A DNA stretch of 64,000 bases, taken from NCBI RefSeq assembly GCF_014930365.1, contig NZ_JABXWI010000011.1, positions 124,001 to 188,000 of the forward strand, in the 5' to 3' direction. A model generated the notes under the pieces. The model ran no database searches. It saw only the letters and a program-made list of their open reading frames with translations, and had not been told where the DNA came from. The stretch is from Streptomyces caniscabiei. GTDB lineage: Bacteria > Actinomycetota > Actinomycetes > Streptomycetales > Streptomycetaceae. The position numbers and the translations under genes were made by a program. Below are positions 1 to 6,930 of this stretch, piece by piece; position 1 is the first letter of the stretch; every line of letters begins with the position of its first letter.

Positions 1-654
1 GCCGTCCTTGTGTGCCTGGTCGATCTCCGCGACCATCGCCTTCGACGCGTCCGCGTCCAGGCAGCGCACCGGATCGGCGTCCAGCTTCTCCACGTCGGCC
101 GGGGTCGGGTACACACCCTGCGGGGCCTTCGCGGCGGCCAGCTCGACGACGTGGCTGACGATCTCGACGCCGGCCGTCTCCTTCAGGTACGACCGGGCGA
201 CGGCACCGAGGGCGACCCGGGCCGCGGTCTCGCGGGCGGAGGCGCGCTCCAGGACCGGGCGGGCCTCGTCGAAGCCGTACTTCTGCATGCCGGCCAGGTC
301 GGCGTGGCCGGGCCGGGGGCGGGTCAGCGGCGCGTTGCGGGCGAGTCCGGCGAGGATCTCCGGGTCGACCGGGTCGGCCGCCATGACCTGCTCCCACTTC
401 GGCCACTCGGTGTTCCCGACCATGATCGCCACCGGGGAGCCCATGGTGAGGCCGTGGCGCACACCGCCGAGGAAGGTGACCTCGTCGCGCTCGAACTTCA
501 TCCGGGCACCGCGTCCATAGCCCAGGCGCCGCCGGGCCAGGTGGTCCGCCACCATCTCCGTGGTGATCGGCACGCCGGCGGGAAGGCCCTCCAGCGTCGC
601 GACAAGTGCGGGACCGTGGGACTCCCCCGCGGTCAGCCAGCGCAACCTGCTCAA
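1..654 (-). CDS. aroC: Chorismate synthase, 3' end beyond window
   Basis: Chorismate synthase makes chorismate from 5-enolpyruvylshikimate-3-phosphate, the last step of the shikimate pathway, using reduced FMN in the cytoplasm. The first 218 codons are present; the rest lies to the left of position 1. The signature GESHG is at residues 10-14 and the arginine-rich RRRLGYGRGARM stretch at 41-52. The start is a TTG at 654 because GAGGAG lies 5 nt upstream and the family conventionally begins at this residue (MSRLRWLTAGESHG). It follows the iorAB-like pair and aroE on the same strand, so it belongs to an aromatic amino acid group. The product assignment is secure; only the truncation limits it. 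Confidence 0.96.
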   Translation of the reverse strand, partial: MSRLRWLTAGESHGPALVATLEGLPAGVPITTEMVADHLARRRLGYGRGARMKFERDEVTFLGGVRHGLTMGSPVAIMVGNTEWPKWEQVMAADPVDPEILAGLARNAPLTRPRPGHADLAGMQKYGFDEARPVLERASARETAARVALGAVARSYLKETAGVEIVSHVVELAAAKAPQGVYPTPADVEKLDADPVRCLDADASKAMVAEIDQAHKDG

Positions 655-844
655 CGGTGCTCCTCAGTGCTCGCGCCCGGTACTGCGTCCTGCCTGCGTG
701 TACGCGCGTCCTCGCGTACGGCGACGGCTACCGGGTGCGCGGCCCCGGCCCGCCACCTCCGATCCTCCCACGTCCGGGGCGGGAGCCGGTCACAGGTCCA
801 GCAGACGGACGGGCCGGGCGCGCGGGACGGGGCACCGAGGCGGG

Positions 845-1303
845 TCAGCGCATCTTCGCCGCCGCGCTCTTGATCGCCTCACGGATACGGAAGTACGTGC
901 CGCAGCGGCAGACGTTGGCGATCTCGTCGATGTCGGCGTCGGTGGGGTCGCTGGTCCGCTTGAGCAGGGCGACGGCGGCCATGATCTGTCCGGGCTGGCA
1001 GTAGCCGCACTGGGCCACGTCCTGCTCCAGCCAGGCCTCCTGGACGGGGTGCAGCTCGTCGCCGTCGGCCAGGCCCTCGATGGTGGTGACCTCGCGGCCC
1101 GCCGCCTCGGCGACCGGCACCACACAGGGGCGGACGGCCTCGCCGTCGAGGTGGCTGGTGCAGGCCTTGCAGACGTCGATGCCGCAGCCGTACTTGGGCC
1201 CGCGCACACCGAGCAGGTCGCGCAGGGCCCACAGCAGGGGCAGGTCGTCGGGGGCGTCGACGGTGACGGTCTCGCCGTTCACGGTGAAGGTGTGGGAGGG
1301 CAT
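845..1303 (-). CDS. (2Fe-2S) small subunit of an IorAB-type molybdenum hydroxylase
   Basis: This 152-residue protein is the iron-sulfur subunit of a xanthine-oxidase-family enzyme and passes electrons from the molybdenum site to an external acceptor. Cysteines 40, 45, 48 and 60 form the plant-ferredoxin-type cluster, and 99, 102, 132 and 134 (CGYC and CRC) form the second [2Fe-2S] cluster near the cofactor. The length matches the isoquinoline 1-oxidoreductase alpha subunit (IorA). ATG at 1303 has AGGAG 7 nt upstream. It lies 28 nt downstream of the large-subunit gene. No FAD subunit gene is present, as in IorAB and aldehyde dehydrogenases that deliver electrons to a cytochrome. It has no signal peptide of its own, so if exported it would travel with its Tat partner. 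The substrate is unknown. Confidence 0.9.
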   Translation of the reverse strand: MPSHTFTVNGETVTVDAPDDLPLLWALRDLLGVRGPKYGCGIDVCKACTSHLDGEAVRPCVVPVAEAAGREVTTIEGLADGDELHPVQEAWLEQDVAQCGYCQPGQIMAAVALLKRTSDPTDADIDEIANVCRCGTYFRIREAIKSAAAKMR

Positions 1304-1331
1304 CGAGGTGCTCCTGGATCGTGCGGCCGGC

Positions 1332-3539
1332 TCAGCGGGGGAAGGGCGTGAAGTCGACGTCGAAATTGACGGGGAAGCTGCGCGGCTTGGTGCCGGTGGC
1401 CCGCGCGTAGGCGTTGGCGACGGCGCCGACGGCCGCGGGGACGCCGAGTTCGCCCGCGCCGCCGGGTTCGTCGGCTCCCTCGATGACGAAGATCCTTACG
1501 TCCTTCGGGGAGTCCTTCTGGCGGGCGTAGTGGAACTGGGAGTAGCTGCCTTCCAGCGGCAGCCCCTCGTCGATGTGGAGGCCGGCCCGCAAGGTGGTGG
1601 AGATGGCGTCCGTGAGCCCGCCGAGCAGCTGGGCCTCCAGGCCGCGCGGGTTGATGACCCGACCCACGTCGGCCGCGATGACCGCCTTCGTCACCCGGGG
1701 CTTCTTCGGATCGGTCGCGTCGATCTCGACCAGACAGGCCGTGCAGGCCTTGTACTCGTCGTGGAAGGCGACGCCCTGCGCCCAGCCGTCGGGGAGGCTC
1801 CGCCCCCAGTCCCCCTCCGTCGCGACCTTGTCGAGCACGGCCCGCTGCCGCGCGGTCTTGAGGAACTCGCGCCGGAAGGCGACGGGGTCCTTGCCCAGCT
1901 TCGCCGCCAGCTCGTCGACGATGATCTCCTCGGCGCCGCGGCTGTTGGCCGAGTACACCGAGCGCCACGACCCGGTGTGCATCCTGATCGGTACCTCGGT
2001 GAGCGTCTGGGTGGTGACGCCGAAGTTGTACGGGGACTTCACCGTGGTCAGGAACAAGGTCTGGGCGAAGGTCGCGTTCCCGATGCCGGACGGCAGGCTC
2101 GCCGCGGCGGCGGTGATCGCGTCGCCGAGGCCGTGCCGGAAGTCGGTCTCCACGGCGGCCACCTGGTGCTGGAAGGTGAGCACCTGCCCGGCCGCGTAGG
2201 TGGCCCGGACCCGGTGGTGGGTGGCGGGCCGCATCCGCCCGTGCCGCATGTCGTCGATACGGGACCACATCAGCCGTACGGGCCGCCCGCTCTTCTTCGA
2301 CACGACGGCGGCCTCCAGTGCCGCGTCGTAGAAGAGCCGCCGCCCGAAGGAGCCGCCGGACTGGACGACGTGCACCTCGACCTTGGACACGGGAAGCCCG
2401 ACGGCCTTGGCGATGGCGGCCTGGGCGACGATCGGCGACTTCAGCCCGGACCAGATCTCGGCCCGGTCCTCCCGTACGTCCGCGACGGCCGAGTTGGTCT
2501 CCAGCGGAGCGTGGCTGGCGAACGCGAAGTCGAACTCGCCCTCCACCTTCTTCACCAGCAGCCCGAGGACGTCCAGCGAGGGCGTGGCCGCCTTCAGCTT
2601 CGCCCTGATGCCGTCGTCCGAGAGGGTGTCGACGCTCCCCGGGCCCCAGGTGACGTCCAGCGCCTCCTTGCCGTCGAGAGCCTGTCCGAACGTCTCCGCG
2701 ACGACGGCGACGCCCGTGTCGATGGTCACCACGTCGAGCACGCCGGGCATGGCCCGTACGGCCGCCTCGTTGTTCACCGCCTTCACGGTGCCGTTGATCG
2801 TCGGCGGCCTGCGCACCATGCACGGCTTGGCCCCGGGGACGTCGAGGTCGAGCGTGTAGGCCTGCTTTCCGGTGACCAGGGCGCGGGCGTCGATGCGTGA
2901 GGTGGGCGTGCCGACGAGGGTGTGTTCCGCCTCCTTCTTCGGCGTGACGGTGAGGGAGCCGAGGTCGAGGGAGGCGGCGGCCGCCGAGAGCGAGCCGTAG
3001 GAGGCGGTACGCCCGTCCGGCGCGACGACGACACCCTGACGCACCGTCAACCCGCTTGCCGGTGTTCCCCATTGTTTCGCGGCGGCGCCAACCAGGCGGG
3101 CCCGTGCGGCGGCTGCCGTGTGCCGGACCGGATCGTAGAGCGAGCGGACGGAGTTGGAGCTGCCGGTGAGCTGGTTGAACAGCAACTCCGGCCGTGCGTC
3201 GTCCAGTTGGATCCTGACCCGGTCGAGCGGAGTGTCCAGTTCCTCCGCCACCAGCATCGCCACGGCGGTGGTGAGCCCCTGCCCGACCTCCTCGCGCGGC
3301 AGCCGGAAGTGGGCCACGCCCTTCTCGTCGACGCTCAGCACCAGCATGTGCGCCGTCGGTGTCCCCGCCAGGATCAGCAGATCACCGAGGTCCACCAGAT
3401 CCGCCGGTGCGGGCAGTGTGGGGATCGCCGCCTCCGCGCTGCCGGGCTCGTAGACGTCCAGGCCGATCTTGGTCGCGACCGCGAGGGTGGGCGCGGCCAC
3501 CAGATACGTGAGAAACCTGCGCCGGGAGTGACGTGACAT
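1332..3539 (-). CDS. Molybdopterin-binding large subunit, IorB-like, Tat-exported
   Basis: This 735-residue protein is the catalytic subunit of a molybdenum hydroxylase of the isoquinoline 1-oxidoreductase beta (IorB) type. Residues 1-35 form a twin-arginine signal (SRHSRRRFL, then a hydrophobic stretch), predicting export of the folded cofactor-loaded enzyme. GGSFGRRL is the conserved cofactor-contacting loop, and GAGELG near the C-terminus contains the glutamate expected to be the catalytic base. The gene starts at ATG 3539 and forms a two-gene unit with the downstream iron-sulfur subunit. It sits between aroE and aroC, where a shikimate-pathway gene would be expected, and looks like an accessory insertion. 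The substrate, probably an aldehyde or N-heterocycle, cannot be read from the sequence. Confidence 0.9.
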   Translation of the reverse strand: MSRHSRRRFLTYLVAAPTLAVATKIGLDVYEPGSAEAAIPTLPAPADLVDLGDLLILAGTPTAHMLVLSVDEKGVAHFRLPREEVGQGLTTAVAMLVAEELDTPLDRVRIQLDDARPELLFNQLTGSSNSVRSLYDPVRHTAAAARARLVGAAAKQWGTPASGLTVRQGVVVAPDGRTASYGSLSAAAASLDLGSLTVTPKKEAEHTLVGTPTSRIDARALVTGKQAYTLDLDVPGAKPCMVRRPPTINGTVKAVNNEAAVRAMPGVLDVVTIDTGVAVVAETFGQALDGKEALDVTWGPGSVDTLSDDGIRAKLKAATPSLDVLGLLVKKVEGEFDFAFASHAPLETNSAVADVREDRAEIWSGLKSPIVAQAAIAKAVGLPVSKVEVHVVQSGGSFGRRLFYDAALEAAVVSKKSGRPVRLMWSRIDDMRHGRMRPATHHRVRATYAAGQVLTFQHQVAAVETDFRHGLGDAITAAAASLPSGIGNATFAQTLFLTTVKSPYNFGVTTQTLTEVPIRMHTGSWRSVYSANSRGAEEIIVDELAAKLGKDPVAFRREFLKTARQRAVLDKVATEGDWGRSLPDGWAQGVAFHDEYKACTACLVEIDATDPKKPRVTKAVIAADVGRVINPRGLEAQLLGGLTDAISTTLRAGLHIDEGLPLEGSYSQFHYARQKDSPKDVRIFVIEGADEPGGAGELGVPAAVGAVANAYARATGTKPRSFPVNFDVDFTPFPR

Positions 3540-3601
3540 GGGGGCTCCGTTCGACGGCCCGCCTGCGTCGCCGGGCCGCCCGGCGATGATCGCCGCTGGT
3601 T

Positions 3602-3620
3602 ACCCCTCGGTACAAGGGGT
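3602..3620 (-). terminator. Short hairpin between aroE and the hydroxylase pair
   Basis: A 6-bp stem (ACCCCT/AGGGGT) with a 7-nt loop lies 47 nt downstream of the aroE stop and upstream of the hydroxylase large subunit. It could be a weak terminator that separates the two transcription units. There is no U-run, so the call is tentative. Confidence 0.3.
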
Positions 3621-3666
3621 TCACAGGATCAGCACACGCGGGATGCCCGCCCTGTCTCCGCCGCGC

Positions 3667-4506
3667 TCAGCCGCGCTCGGCCAGCGCCCGCTCCCCCGCC
3701 GTCCGCATCGCCGCCACCGGCGCCGTCTTGCACCCGGTCATCTGCTCGACCTGGAGCACCGCCTGGTGGACGAGCAGATCGAGCCCACTGACGACCGCGC
3801 CGCCGTAGGCCGACCAGCGCGCGGCGAGTTCCGTCGGCCACGGGTGGTACAGCACGTCGAACAGCGTCGTCGCCCGCTCCGGCACCGCACCGGACAGCGC
3901 GTCCGTCGCCCCGGCCGGTGTCGTGGCGATGACGAGGGGAGCGCTCAGCCCGCGCTCGGCCTCCGCCCAGTCCGCCGTCCGCACCTCGACGTCCAGCCGC
4001 TCGCCCCACTGCCGCATCTCGGCGGCCCGCGCCTCGCTCCGGACGTACGCCACGACCTCACCGGTGCAGATCCGGGCGAGTGCGGCGAGCGCGGAGGACG
4101 CCGTGGCGCCCGCGCCGAGGATGGCCGCCGACTCCACCTGCTCGATACCGCGCTCCCGCAGGGCCGCGACCATCCCGGGGATGTCGGTGTTGTCGCCGAC
4201 GCGACGTCCGCCCTCGGTGAACACCAGCGTGTTGACCGCCTCGACGGAGGTCGCCGTCTCGCTGATCTCGTCCAGCAGCGGAATGACCGCCCGCTTGAGC
4301 GGCATGGTCAGCGAGAGCCCCGCCCACTCCGGCCCGAGCTGCTCGACGAACCCGGGCAACGCCTCCTCGTCGACCTCGAAACGGTCGTACGCCCAGTCGC
4401 TGAGCCCGAGTTCGGCGTACGCGGCCCGGTGCAGCACCGGGGAGAGCGAGTGGGCGATGGGCGAACCGAGTACGGCGGCGCGGTTCTTGCTGGCGGTGCG
4501 GCTCAT
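3667..4506 (-). CDS. aroE: Shikimate dehydrogenase
   Basis: This enzyme reduces 3-dehydroshikimate to shikimate with NADPH in the cytoplasm. The 279-residue product has the N-terminal substrate domain (GSPIAHSLSPVLH near residue 14, then SLTMPLK) and the family signature EAVNTLVF followed by NTDIPG. The Rossmann domain starts at AAILGAGATASSALAAL. Length is normal for the family. Its ATG overlaps the mltG stop by 4 nt (ATGA), so the two genes are translationally coupled. Its placement after mltG is the usual streptomycete order. Confidence 0.96.
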   Translation of the reverse strand: MSRTASKNRAAVLGSPIAHSLSPVLHRAAYAELGLSDWAYDRFEVDEEALPGFVEQLGPEWAGLSLTMPLKRAVIPLLDEISETATSVEAVNTLVFTEGGRRVGDNTDIPGMVAALRERGIEQVESAAILGAGATASSALAALARICTGEVVAYVRSEARAAEMRQWGERLDVEVRTADWAEAERGLSAPLVIATTPAGATDALSGAVPERATTLFDVLYHPWPTELAARWSAYGGAVVSGLDLLVHQAVLQVEQMTGCKTAPVAAMRTAGERALAERG

Positions 4507-6299
4507 TGTGCGTTCTGCGCTTCCTGGTACTTCCGGCGGTTCTTGTTGTGCTCTTCGTTGGTGACGGCGAACAGCGTCTCGTCCTCGCTGATCGACACGA
4601 AGTAGTACCAGTCACCCTTGGCCGGCTTGAGTGCTCCCTCGATCGCCTCGTCGCCGGGGTTACCGATCGGCCCGGGCGGCAATCCATACACCTTGTACGT
4701 GTTGTACGGGTCGTCGATCCGCCGCAGCGAGTCGACCGAGCCGGTCGCCAACTTGGATTCACCGCGCAGGTAATTGACCGTCGAGTCGAAGTCGAGCAGA
4801 CCGGCCGTCTCCGCGTTGTTGGGTTCGAGACGGTTGTAGACGACCCGCGCGATCTTCTTGTAGTCCTTCTTGTTGTTTCCCTCAGCCTGCACAAGGCTTG
4901 CGACGGTGAGCACCTGAAGCGGACTTTCGAGCTTGAGGCCCTTGGCCTTACCCTCCAGATCGAACTGCTCGTACTTCGCCTTCGAGAGATCGATCATTTC
5001 CTTCAGGACCGCCTCGGGCTTCATCCCCTTCGCGACCGGATAGGTGGACGGGTAGAGGAATCCTTCCAGCGGATCCTTGATGTCGTCGTTGTCGTTCGCC
5101 CACTTCGGCAGCCCGAGTGAGTCCCACTTCTTCTCGGCGACATCCTCGGTCGTGCCCTTGTCGAGGCCCAACTCTTTATCGATCTTCGCGTAGACCGAGT
5201 TGTTCCGCTCACCTTCGGTGACAGTGAAGTTGTTCTGGCTCTTCGGATCCAACATCAAGGCGATAGCGCTTTCAGCAGACATCTCCTTCTTGAGGAGATA
5301 AACGCCGGCCTGAATGCCCTTGGGGTTCTTCGCCAGAGCGGCCGTAAAGGCGTCCACACTCTTGACGACCCCGGCCGCCTTCAGCTTCTGCCCGATGTCC
5401 GACCCGAACTCACCCTTGGCGACCGTGATCGTGACGGTCTCGTTCGTTCCGTTGCCCGAGTAGTCGGGAGCCTCACCGAAGCGGCTCTGGAAGAACTGGT
5501 ACCCGAAATAGCTCACACCGGCGAAGCCACCACCGAACACCATGACGACCACCAGGCAGGCGCACCCGCTGCGGCGCTTCTTGCCGCCCTTGCCCGGCTT
5601 CTTGCCCTTGCCGCCGCGGCCCTTCCGGTCGCCGCGGCCGGCGCGCCCCTCCGACTCGTCCTCGTCGTCGTCATCGGCGCCGCCGGCGAAGAACGCGTGC
5701 TCGCCCTGGTCCGGCCCGGGGTCCCAGTCGGTCCGTTCGGCGGCCGGCTGCTCGGGCTCCGGAGCGGGCGCGGGTGTGGTGTTCGCGCGGCGGCGGGCGG
5801 GCGGCTCCGGCGGCGGATACGCGTCGGGCGTCCCGTAGAAGTCCTGCTGGTCGCCGCCCCCGTAGGCCATCGCCTGCTGCTGGCCGCCGTAGGGGTCGTT
5901 CGGGTCGCCCGGGTAAGTGCCCTGCTGGTGCTGGTGTGTTCCGTCGTTCCAGCCGCCGTTGACCTGGTCGTACTGCTGCTGACCAGGTCCGGGGTACTGC
6001 TGCTGGTGGTGCTGGGGCTGCTGCTGGCCGGCGTACTGCTGGCCCGGGTCGCCGTACTCCTGCTGGTACTGCTGCTGGGCGTAGGCGTCCTGGTGGCCGT
6101 TGCCCCAGTTGCCGTCGCCGTGTCCGTTGCCGTAGTGCTGCTGGTACTGCTGCTGCTCCGGGTAGTGCTGCTGCGGCTGGCCGCCGTAGGCGGACTGCTG
6201 GCCTCCCTGGGCCTGCTGTCCGTCCCATCCGCCGTCCCCGTACAACGGGTCGTCCGGATGCCACGGTTCGGAGCCTGGGCCCCGGCCATACTCAGTCAT
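4503..6299 (-). CDS. mltG: Endolytic murein transglycosylase MltG with long Gln/Tyr-rich cytoplasmic tail
   Basis: MltG cuts nascent peptidoglycan and ends glycan strand synthesis at the membrane. The 598-residue protein has three parts. Residues 1-245 are a predicted cytoplasmic region: about 28-150 is very rich in Gln, Tyr, Gly and His, then comes a Pro/Glu and acidic stretch, then a Gly/Lys-rich basic stretch. Residues 246-268 form one membrane segment. The rest is the extracellular YceG domain with EGFLYPSTY around 412-420 and the ASLVQAEG motif whose Glu473 is the expected catalytic residue. The catalytic domain is of normal size; the tail makes it far longer than the roughly 340-residue E. 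coli protein. It shares a 4-nt overlap with aroE and lies 124 nt after ruvX. Confidence 0.94.
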   Translation of the reverse strand: MTEYGRGPGSEPWHPDDPLYGDGGWDGQQAQGGQQSAYGGQPQQHYPEQQQYQQHYGNGHGDGNWGNGHQDAYAQQQYQQEYGDPGQQYAGQQQPQHHQQQYPGPGQQQYDQVNGGWNDGTHQHQQGTYPGDPNDPYGGQQQAMAYGGGDQQDFYGTPDAYPPPEPPARRRANTTPAPAPEPEQPAAERTDWDPGPDQGEHAFFAGGADDDDEDESEGRAGRGDRKGRGGKGKKPGKGGKKRRSGCACLVVVMVFGGGFAGVSYFGYQFFQSRFGEAPDYSGNGTNETVTITVAKGEFGSDIGQKLKAAGVVKSVDAFTAALAKNPKGIQAGVYLLKKEMSAESAIALMLDPKSQNNFTVTEGERNNSVYAKIDKELGLDKGTTEDVAEKKWDSLGLPKWANDNDDIKDPLEGFLYPSTYPVAKGMKPEAVLKEMIDLSKAKYEQFDLEGKAKGLKLESPLQVLTVASLVQAEGNNKKDYKKIARVVYNRLEPNNAETAGLLDFDSTVNYLRGESKLATGSVDSLRRIDDPYNTYKVYGLPPGPIGNPGDEAIEGALKPAKGDWYYFVSISEDETLFAVTNEEHNKNRRKYQEAQNAQ

Positions 6300-6423
6300 C
6301 GATCCCCTAGAGCCGCGAGGCGGCGGTCACGCGGGGCCTGTGGCTCGGCTGTCGTCCCCGCCTCTTTTTGTGCGGTGGCTGTTCGAAGGCCACCACATCG
6401 CGCGGAACGTTACCGTATCGCGA

Positions 6424-6930
6424 TCAGATGACCACTTCGACGCCCTCGCCCGGAGCTTTGCCTGACATCCGTTCGGATTCCAACGCCTGTTGCAGGATGA
6501 TCACGGCTGCTGCCTGGTCGATGACCGACCTGCCCTTTTTGGATTTCACACCTGAGGCACGCAGTCCTTGACCGGCCGTCACCGTGGTCATCCTCTCGTC
6601 GATGAGTCTGACCGGAACGGGCGCGATCATGCGAGCCAACTCCTGGGCGAAACCCCGTACCTTGACGGCCGCCGGGCCCTCTCCGCCTTTCAGAGAGCGT
6701 GGCAGCCCGACGATTACCTCGATAGGTACGTATTCGTCGACCAGTTGTCTCAATCGCCGCTGAGCGGCCGGGACATCACGTCCGGGAACCGTCTCGACCG
6801 GGGTGGCGAGGATCCCGTCGGGGTCGCAGGAGGCGACCCCGATCCGGGCGTCCCCGACATCGATCGCGAGGCGACGGCCACGGCGCATGGCCGGACCGTC
6901 GCCTTCGCTCGTGTGATCCGTGGTGCTCAC
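6424..6930 (-). CDS. ruvX: RNase H-fold YqgF family protein / putative pre-16S rRNA nuclease
   Basis: The 168-residue protein belongs to the YqgF/RuvX family, which was first called a Holliday junction resolvase and is now linked to maturation of 16S rRNA ends. The RNase H-like fold begins with RLAIDVGDARIGVAS, which carries the first catalytic Asp. VIVGLPRSLKGGEG and LIDERMTTV carry the later acidic motifs. The GTG start at 6930 overlaps the alaS stop by 4 nt (GTGA), so translation is coupled to alaS. The alaS-ruvX-mltG-aroE order is widespread in actinobacteria. Confidence 0.95.
   Translation of the reverse strand: MSTTDHTSEGDGPAMRRGRRLAIDVGDARIGVASCDPDGILATPVETVPGRDVPAAQRRLRQLVDEYVPIEVIVGLPRSLKGGEGPAAVKVRGFAQELARMIAPVPVRLIDERMTTVTAGQGLRASGVKSKKGRSVIDQAAAVIILQQALESERMSGKAPGEGVEVVI

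Noticed and set aside
700..719. Palindrome GTACGCG/CGCGTAC upstream of aroC as an operator
   Set aside because: It is a single short GC-rich inverted repeat with no other supporting site; it may be chance.
6374..6393. Hairpin between ruvX and mltG as an intrinsic terminator
   Set aside because: The run of T residues is on the wrong side for the minus strand, and mltG follows in the same operon.
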